This document shows, in pieces, positions 26,864 to 32,034 of a DNA stretch of 32,034 nt. Where the stretch lies: NCBI GenBank assembly GCA_020054035.1, contig JAGVLY010000024.1, positions 1-32,034 of the forward strand, read 5' to 3'. Position 1 is the stretch's first letter; the number at the start of each line of letters is the position of its first letter. The notes below the pieces were generated by a model. That model saw only the letters and a program-made list of their open reading frames with translations, made no database searches and had not been told where the DNA came from. The position numbers were made by a program, and so were the translations under genes. This DNA is from Bacteroidia bacterium (GTDB lineage Bacteria > Bacteroidota > Bacteroidia > SXHM01).

Positions 26864-27343
26864 TTATGCTCTGTATATGAGTGTTGCGTTAATTGTTCGT
26901 ATTTCGTTGGTGTTGGTTATTTCCACTTTCACATATTCATCCGGCAAAAGGCTTTCAATAATCTGCGGCCATTCAATAAGGCAATAGTTATTGCTGAAGA
27001 AATAATCGACACAGCCCGTATCTTCTGCCTCCTGAGTAGTTTTCAATCGGTAAAAATCAAAATGATAAACCGGAACATTCTTGCTGTCGCGGTATTCATT
27101 GATAATGGAAAATGTAGGACTGCTTACCAAATCTTCAACTCCCAGCTCTTTACAAATAGCTTTGATGAAGGTTGTTTTGCCTGCACCCAGGTTGCCCGAA
27201 AAAGTCAGAACTTTTGCGCCATCGCAGAAAGCAAGCAATTCTTTGGCTGCTTTGCCAAGGTCGCTAAGACTTTCGGATTTTATGGAAACTGTTTTTTGAG
27301 TAGAAGTTGCGGTCATTTCCTTTAAAGAAAGGTTTGAAAACAA
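26864..27343 (-). CDS. tsaE: tRNA threonylcarbamoyladenosine biosynthesis ATPase TsaE
   Basis: FSGNLGAGKTTFIKAICKELGVEDLVSSPTFSIINEY...YHFDFYRL...LIEWPQIIESLLP. Confidence 0.92.
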   Translation of the reverse strand: MFSNLSLKEMTATSTQKTVSIKSESLSDLGKAAKELLAFCDGAKVLTFSGNLGAGKTTFIKAICKELGVEDLVSSPTFSIINEYRDSKNVPVYHFDFYRLKTTQEAEDTGCVDYFFSNNYCLIEWPQIIESLLPDEYVKVEITNTNEIRTINATLIYRA

Positions 27344-27495
27344 TACTATACAAACATAATGCTTTTTTTTAAGCAGTTTTTTGTTTCAACTCACGATTTA
27401 ACCAACATTGATTTGTGTTAATATTTTGTGCATAAAACAATTACAGAACTACCTGATTTTCTGACTACTATTGAACTCGATTAACACAAAATCGG

Positions 27496-27690
27496 ATGCG
27501 CAAACAACCTGTTATGAACGAACTAAGTAAGCTCCAGCACTACATAAAACGATTTTGTCCCGAGCTTGGCAACGTAAAGTTCAGCAAAACACGTTACGCA
27601 GATTTATCGGAAGACGAGCAGGACGAATTGATTGAAAAATACATCAGCAGCATCAAGGCTTTATCGACAGAAGACAACCGGACTAACTGA
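27496..27690 (+). CDS. Small conserved-looking protein (64 aa) upstream of sigma factor
   Basis: MRKQPVMNELSKLQHYIKRFCPELGNVKFSKTRYADLSEDEQDELIEKYISSI: well-composed soluble helical sequence, co-directional with the sigma factor gene. Confidence 0.5.
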   Translation: MRKQPVMNELSKLQHYIKRFCPELGNVKFSKTRYADLSEDEQDELIEKYISSIKALSTEDNRTN

Positions 27691-27745
27691 TAACCGGTAA
27701 CCTAATTCATTAATTTCCGTTTAGTTGCCCCTATTCATTCAGAAA

Positions 27746-28609
27746 ATGAGGCAATTTGTCATAACACAAGGTATTACTGAAAAACAAGAGGAATCTTTTT
27801 ACCTCTATCTGCGTGATATTGCAAAAGAAAATGTGCTTTCCACAGAAGAAGAAGTGCAACTTGCAGAACGAATAAAAACCGGTGATATGTTTGCGCTTGA
27901 AAAGCTGACTAAAGCTAATTTAAAGTTTGTGGTTAGTGTTGCAAAACAATACCAACACCGCGGTCTTACCCTTCCTGATCTTATTAATGAAGGTAACCTT
28001 GGACTTATTATAGCTGCCCAAAAATTCGACAGCGCAAAGGGCTTCCGCTTTATTACGTATGCTGTCTGGTGGATTCGCCAAAGCATTATCAATGCTATTT
28101 CCGAGAAATCAAGAGCCATAAAAATTCCGCGCAAGCAGGTAGATACCCTGAACAAGATACGGAACGCCATGCGTCATTTGGAACAAAAGTTAGAGCGTGA
28201 GCCCTCTTTAGAAGAGCTTTCAGAACATCTTGGTTTACCTGAAGAAAAGATTTCTGCTTTGCTTAGCGTTAACAAACCTGTTGAATCGGTTGATAATAAT
28301 TTTGGCGAAGATTCAGAGTTTAGTCTTAAAGACATCATATCTAATCCCGACAACGATTTATCGGATAGTAACCTGATTGATGAATCGCTGAAAGAAGAAA
28401 TAAGACGCTCGCTCTCTAAATTAGATATTAAGGAACGCGAAGTGCTGCAATTCTACTATGGATTGGGTGCTACCAAAGGCTTAGACCTTGAAGAAATATC
28501 AAGAGAGATGAACCTTAGCACCGAGCGTATTCGCCAGATAAAAGAGCGTGCTTTAAGGCGTTTGCGCCTTGGTTCAAGAGGGATGAACCTTCGTAATTTT
28601 CAGAATTAA
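27746..28609 (+). CDS. RpoD/SigA-like sigma-70 family RNA polymerase sigma factor
   Basis: LRDIAKENVLSTEEEVQLAERIKTGD, LPDLINEGNLGLI, FITYAVWWIRQSI, region 4.2 LEEISREMNLSTERIRQIKERALRRLR. ATG at 27746 gives MRQFVITQGI. Confidence 0.92.
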   Translation: MRQFVITQGITEKQEESFYLYLRDIAKENVLSTEEEVQLAERIKTGDMFALEKLTKANLKFVVSVAKQYQHRGLTLPDLINEGNLGLIIAAQKFDSAKGFRFITYAVWWIRQSIINAISEKSRAIKIPRKQVDTLNKIRNAMRHLEQKLEREPSLEELSEHLGLPEEKISALLSVNKPVESVDNNFGEDSEFSLKDIISNPDNDLSDSNLIDESLKEEIRRSLSKLDIKEREVLQFYYGLGATKGLDLEEISREMNLSTERIRQIKERALRRLRLGSRGMNLRNFQN

Positions 28610-28629
28610 ATTACACTGTGAAATCGGTT

Positions 28630-28740
28630 GCCACTGATTTCACAGATTCACACAGATTTTTTTCACAAATTTAGAAGCTGCTTTTTAGCCAATCCGTAAA
28701 ATGAGTGTAATTAGTTGCTTTATTCTGTGAAATCTGTGGC
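28630..28740. repeat. Long-spaced inverted repeat between convergent genes
   Basis: GCCACTGATTTCACAGATTCACACAGATTTTTTT (from 28630) and ...TTCTGTGAAATCTGTGGC (to 28740): arms match in about 17 of 18 bases, spacer about 75 bp. Confidence 0.65.
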
Positions 28741-28745
28741 TAAAA

Positions 28746-31163
28746 CTAAAACTCCGGAAACTCATCCGGATCAGCATCGTGCATGATGCTGTAAATTGCT
28801 TCCACTACATCTTCCACACCCGGCTTAGAGAAATAGTCGCCATCGCTTCCGTATGCAGGACGGTGAGGTTTTGCGCTCAGTGTTTTAGGTTCAGAGTCTA
28901 AATACTGCCATGCCTGTTGCCCTTCCACCACTTGTTGCATCATATATGCTGATGCGCCACCCGGAACATCTTCATCCACGAACAAGACACGGTTGGTTTT
29001 CTTAATAGACTCAACAATGCTCTTGTTTATATCAAACGGCAGCAAGGTTTGCACATCAATCAGTTCAACAGAGATACCAAGTTCCTTTAATTGGGTTACG
29101 GCTTCCTGCGCTATGCGGCAACAAGAACCATAAGTAACCAGTGTAACATCGGTTCCTTCTGTAAGAATTTCAGGGATACCGAGCGGAGTTCTGAATTCGC
29201 CAATATTATCCGGCAAGCGTTCTTTTATGCGGTAGCCGTTAAGCGGTTCTATAATAATAGCAGGATCGTCAGCAGCAAGCATGGTATTGTAAAAACCTGC
29301 TGCTTGTGTCATGTTGCGGGGAACAAGCACATAAATTCCGCGAAGAGAGTTGATGATCATTCCCATCGGTGAACCGCTGTGCCAGATGCCTTCGAGCCTG
29401 TGGCCACGGGTGCGGATAATAACGGGAGCTTTTTGTCCTCCTTTGGTGCGATAGTGAAGTGAAGCTAAATCATCGCTTAAAATCTGTATCGCGTAAAGCA
29501 AATAATCTAAATACTGTATCTCGGCAATAGGGCGCAAGCCGCGAATGGCAAGACCTATTCCCTTGCCTGCTATGGAGGCTTCACGAATACCTGTATCGAA
29601 AATGCGATTCTCGCCAAACATAGCCTGCAAGCCTTCAAAGGCTTGGTTCACATCACCAATCTTACCCAAGTCTTCGCCAAAGGCAAGCACTTTATTATTG
29701 GTTGCAAATATTTTTTCAAAGTTGGCTTTCAATATTTCGCGACCATCTTTCATGGGTGATGCATCGGAATACGCAGGCGCAACGGCTTTTACTGCCAGCG
29801 CATTTTCTGCGGACTGACTATGAAGATGTGAATTATAGCGGTCGGCATTCTGTTCCTGCGCTTCTTTATACCAAGCCTGCAATTGTTGTTTCGCGGCTAA
29901 TTCTTCAAAGCGTGTGGCACGCAGAACTTTTCTTACGGCAGTAATAATATCTTTTCGGACAGGATCAATGGCGGTGGTCAATTCATTTTTAATGGCGTTT
30001 ACCTTTTCAGCGTTCTCGCTCTCGGCAGCAATAAAATCAATGTAAGCCGAAACGGTTCTCAGTTCCTGCTTTATCTCGTTATTAAAGGAATCCCATGCAG
30101 CTTTCTTGGCATCACGGGCATATTTCTTTGCGTTCTCTTCTATCTCGTCTAATTCTTCGGCAGTGGCAATGGCATTGGAAAGCATCCATTCGCGCATTTT
30201 AACAATACAATCAAATTCTGTTTCAAAGTCAAGGCGGTCTTTGCCTTTGTAGCGCTCGTGCGAGCCGGAGGTGCTGTGTCCCTGCGGCTGTGTTAGTTCC
30301 TGAATGTGGAACAATACCGGTACATGCGTTTCGCGGCACTCGGCAATTCCTTTCTCGTACAACTCACAAAGTCCCGGATAATCCCAGCCTTTGGCGGTGT
30401 AGATGCGGATGCCATTAGTGTTTTTCTCTTTAATGAAACCGCGCAAAGCCTCTGAAATGCTTTCCTTGGTGGTTTGTACTTTCTTGGGAACTGAAATTCC
30501 GTAGCCATCGTCCCAAACTGATATTGCCAAGGGAACTTGTAAAACTCCTGCGGCATTAATGGTTTCGAAGAACAGTCCTTCTGAAGTGCTGGCATCGCCA
30601 ATGGTTCCGAAGGCTACCTCGTTTCCTTTATTGGAAAAAGAGGTTTCATTCTTCAGTTCGGGGGTGTTGCGGTAAACCTTTGAAGCCAAGGCCAAACCCA
30701 ACAGGCGGGGCATTTGAGCAGCTAAAGGCGAAATATCAGAAGTGGAGTTTTTATTCTCCATCTGGTTTTTAAACATTCCGTTTTTGTCGAGCATACGAGT
30801 TCCGTAATGCCCGTTCATGCTGCGCCCTGCTGATGAAGGCTCGGCCTCCACCGAAGGGTGGGCAAACAATTGCGCGAAAAACTCCTGAACAGTAAGTAAG
30901 CCGCACGCCATCATAAAAGTCTGGTCGCGGTAATAGCCCGCACGGTGGTCGCCATCACGGAAAGCCTTTGCCATGGCTATCTGTGCCACTTCCTTCCCAT
31001 CACCAAAAATACCGAACTTGGCTTTTCCGGTAAGCACTTCTTTGCGCCCCAACAAGCTTGCCTGACGGCTTTCGTTGGCTATGCGGTAATCGTTAAGAAC
31101 GGTTTTGCGGAATTCTTCTACTGAAAGGGTCTTGTTCAAGTTCTGCTCTGCTGCTCGTGCCAT
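28746..31163 (-). CDS. 2-oxoacid dehydrogenase E1 component, fused alpha+beta subunits (805 aa)
   Basis: E1-alpha GTIGDASTSEGLFFETINAAGVLQVPLAISVWDDGYGIS; E1-beta VLAFGEDLGKIGDVNQAFEGLQ, RIFDTGIREASIAGKGIGLAIRGLRPIAEIQYLDY. Confidence 0.9.
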   Translation of the reverse strand: MARAAEQNLNKTLSVEEFRKTVLNDYRIANESRQASLLGRKEVLTGKAKFGIFGDGKEVAQIAMAKAFRDGDHRAGYYRDQTFMMACGLLTVQEFFAQLFAHPSVEAEPSSAGRSMNGHYGTRMLDKNGMFKNQMENKNSTSDISPLAAQMPRLLGLALASKVYRNTPELKNETSFSNKGNEVAFGTIGDASTSEGLFFETINAAGVLQVPLAISVWDDGYGISVPKKVQTTKESISEALRGFIKEKNTNGIRIYTAKGWDYPGLCELYEKGIAECRETHVPVLFHIQELTQPQGHSTSGSHERYKGKDRLDFETEFDCIVKMREWMLSNAIATAEELDEIEENAKKYARDAKKAAWDSFNNEIKQELRTVSAYIDFIAAESENAEKVNAIKNELTTAIDPVRKDIITAVRKVLRATRFEELAAKQQLQAWYKEAQEQNADRYNSHLHSQSAENALAVKAVAPAYSDASPMKDGREILKANFEKIFATNNKVLAFGEDLGKIGDVNQAFEGLQAMFGENRIFDTGIREASIAGKGIGLAIRGLRPIAEIQYLDYLLYAIQILSDDLASLHYRTKGGQKAPVIIRTRGHRLEGIWHSGSPMGMIINSLRGIYVLVPRNMTQAAGFYNTMLAADDPAIIIEPLNGYRIKERLPDNIGEFRTPLGIPEILTEGTDVTLVTYGSCCRIAQEAVTQLKELGISVELIDVQTLLPFDINKSIVESIKKTNRVLFVDEDVPGGASAYMMQQVVEGQQAWQYLDSEPKTLSAKPHRPAYGSDGDYFSKPGVEDVVEAIYSIMHDADPDEFPEF

Positions 31164-31204
31164 TGTGCTTAATTACTGTTTGTGGCAAATATAAAGGAAT
31201 CAAA

Positions 31205-31699
31205 TTACAACCAATTGCCTCCGCCTCTTTCTGATGCATCCCATATTTTAAGAGACATCGCAGCAGCTACTTCTTTAGCAAGTTCAAATGCTTTTGAGGC
31301 ATTCAAGGTTTCAAACAATAAAATTCTCATTTTACTTTTTGTAATTATATTGACTTGAAGAACTTCGTTTTTTAAAGTAAGAGTTCGCCCCGCTCTGCTT
31401 GTATTAGTGCTTAGAAAATTTACCCTAAAAACCGAAACATATTTTAATTCAGGGATAGTCATCCATCTCCCAAATTTAAAAAACCTTAATGTCGTAAAAA
31501 CCCTGTATCTCTTATTATTAAAATCAATTTCAATCCCGGTGTGATATAATAAAACAAGTGCTGAAGCAACAGCTAACAGTGAACTCAAAATTACAGATTC
31601 TGGAAACCCAAGAATTGCAAAACCTGCTAAGAAATACCCAATAATTATTAGCGGAACAGGTTTGTCTCTTTTGTAAATAAATATCAGGTTTTTCATCAT
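31205..31699 (-). CDS. Hypothetical membrane protein (two TM helices then PH-like domain)
   Basis: PVPLIIIGYFLAGFAILGF...VILSSLLAVASALVLLYHTGIEIDFNNKRYRVFTTLRFFKFGRWMTI. Confidence 0.65.
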   Translation of the reverse strand: MMKNLIFIYKRDKPVPLIIIGYFLAGFAILGFPESVILSSLLAVASALVLLYHTGIEIDFNNKRYRVFTTLRFFKFGRWMTIPELKYVSVFRVNFLSTNTSRAGRTLTLKNEVLQVNIITKSKMRILLFETLNASKAFELAKEVAAAMSLKIWDASERGGGNWL

Positions 31700-31713
31700 T
31701 TAAAGTTAAAATT

Positions 31714-32034
31714 CTAAATCCCATACTCCAGCCTCAGCACATTATCCTCCAACTTAGCAACCGAATGCGGCAGGTTGCGCAGCATATTCAGCATATTGGT
31801 GTTGGAGGCGTGTATCTCGGCACGGAAGGTTGTGATGCCGTTTTCCTTGGCATAGGTGGCAAGGTGGCTGAGTAAAATCTTGCCGATGCCTTTATGGTGA
31901 TATTCGTCAATTACGGTTATACCGGCTTCGGCTACTTTGGGGTTATCTTCTGTGCGGAAATAGCGGGCTACTCCTATTCCGTAAATTTCATCGTTCTCTT
32001 TTTTGTAGGCAACAATTCCTACGCGGCTAGTATC
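31714..32034 (-). CDS. GNAT-family N-acetyltransferase, C-terminal part (5' end outside window)
   Basis: Minus-strand frame open to the window edge: DTSRVGIVAYKKENDEIYGIGVARYFRTEDNPKVAEAGITVIDEYHHKGIGKILLSHLATYAKENGITTFRAEIHASNTNMLNML...; acetyl-CoA motif HHKGIGKIL. Absent from the ORF track because it is truncated. Confidence 0.85.
   Translation of the reverse strand, partial: DTSRVGIVAYKKENDEIYGIGVARYFRTEDNPKVAEAGITVIDEYHHKGIGKILLSHLATYAKENGITTFRAEIHASNTNMLNMLRNLPHSVAKLEDNVLRLEYGI

Noticed and set aside
1-32034. tRNA/rRNA genes, transposases, integrases or prophage genes
   Set aside because: None recognised by eye on either strand; intergenic regions are short and show no cloverleaf-like blocks or transposase motifs.

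Overview
This looks like a Bacteroidota chromosomal window. It is mostly housekeeping or metabolic genes: an Lhr-type helicase, a MazG-like pyrophosphohydrolase, an RsmH-family methyltransferase, an enoyl-CoA hydratase, two fused E1 alpha/beta 2-oxoacid dehydrogenases, bioB-bioF-bioD, alanine dehydrogenase, tsaE, and a sigma-70 factor. There are also several secreted or lipoprotein genes (PQQ propeller, TPR, MORN, TolA-like coiled coil). Two accessory-type loci stand out. (1) At 10194-13158 an AT-rich two-gene module encodes a C5 cytosine DNA methyltransferase and a MORC/paraMORC-like GHKL ATPase with a candidate C-terminal PD-(D/E)xK nuclease motif, i.e. a putative restriction-modification-like defence module. 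(2) At 23256-23554 there are two tandem, previously uncalled 42-aa genes on the minus strand. They encode near-identical hydrophobic-leader peptides ending ...ATA|QPSPTHIISGDEVGM, and their nucleotide differences are mostly synonymous. They are transcribed divergently from a 518-aa helical, probably TPR-like protein, an arrangement that resembles a peptide-signal/TPR-receptor pair. Several interspersed palindromic repeats are visible, including two in frame inside the lhr coding sequence. No tRNA, rRNA, CRISPR array or transposase was recognised.
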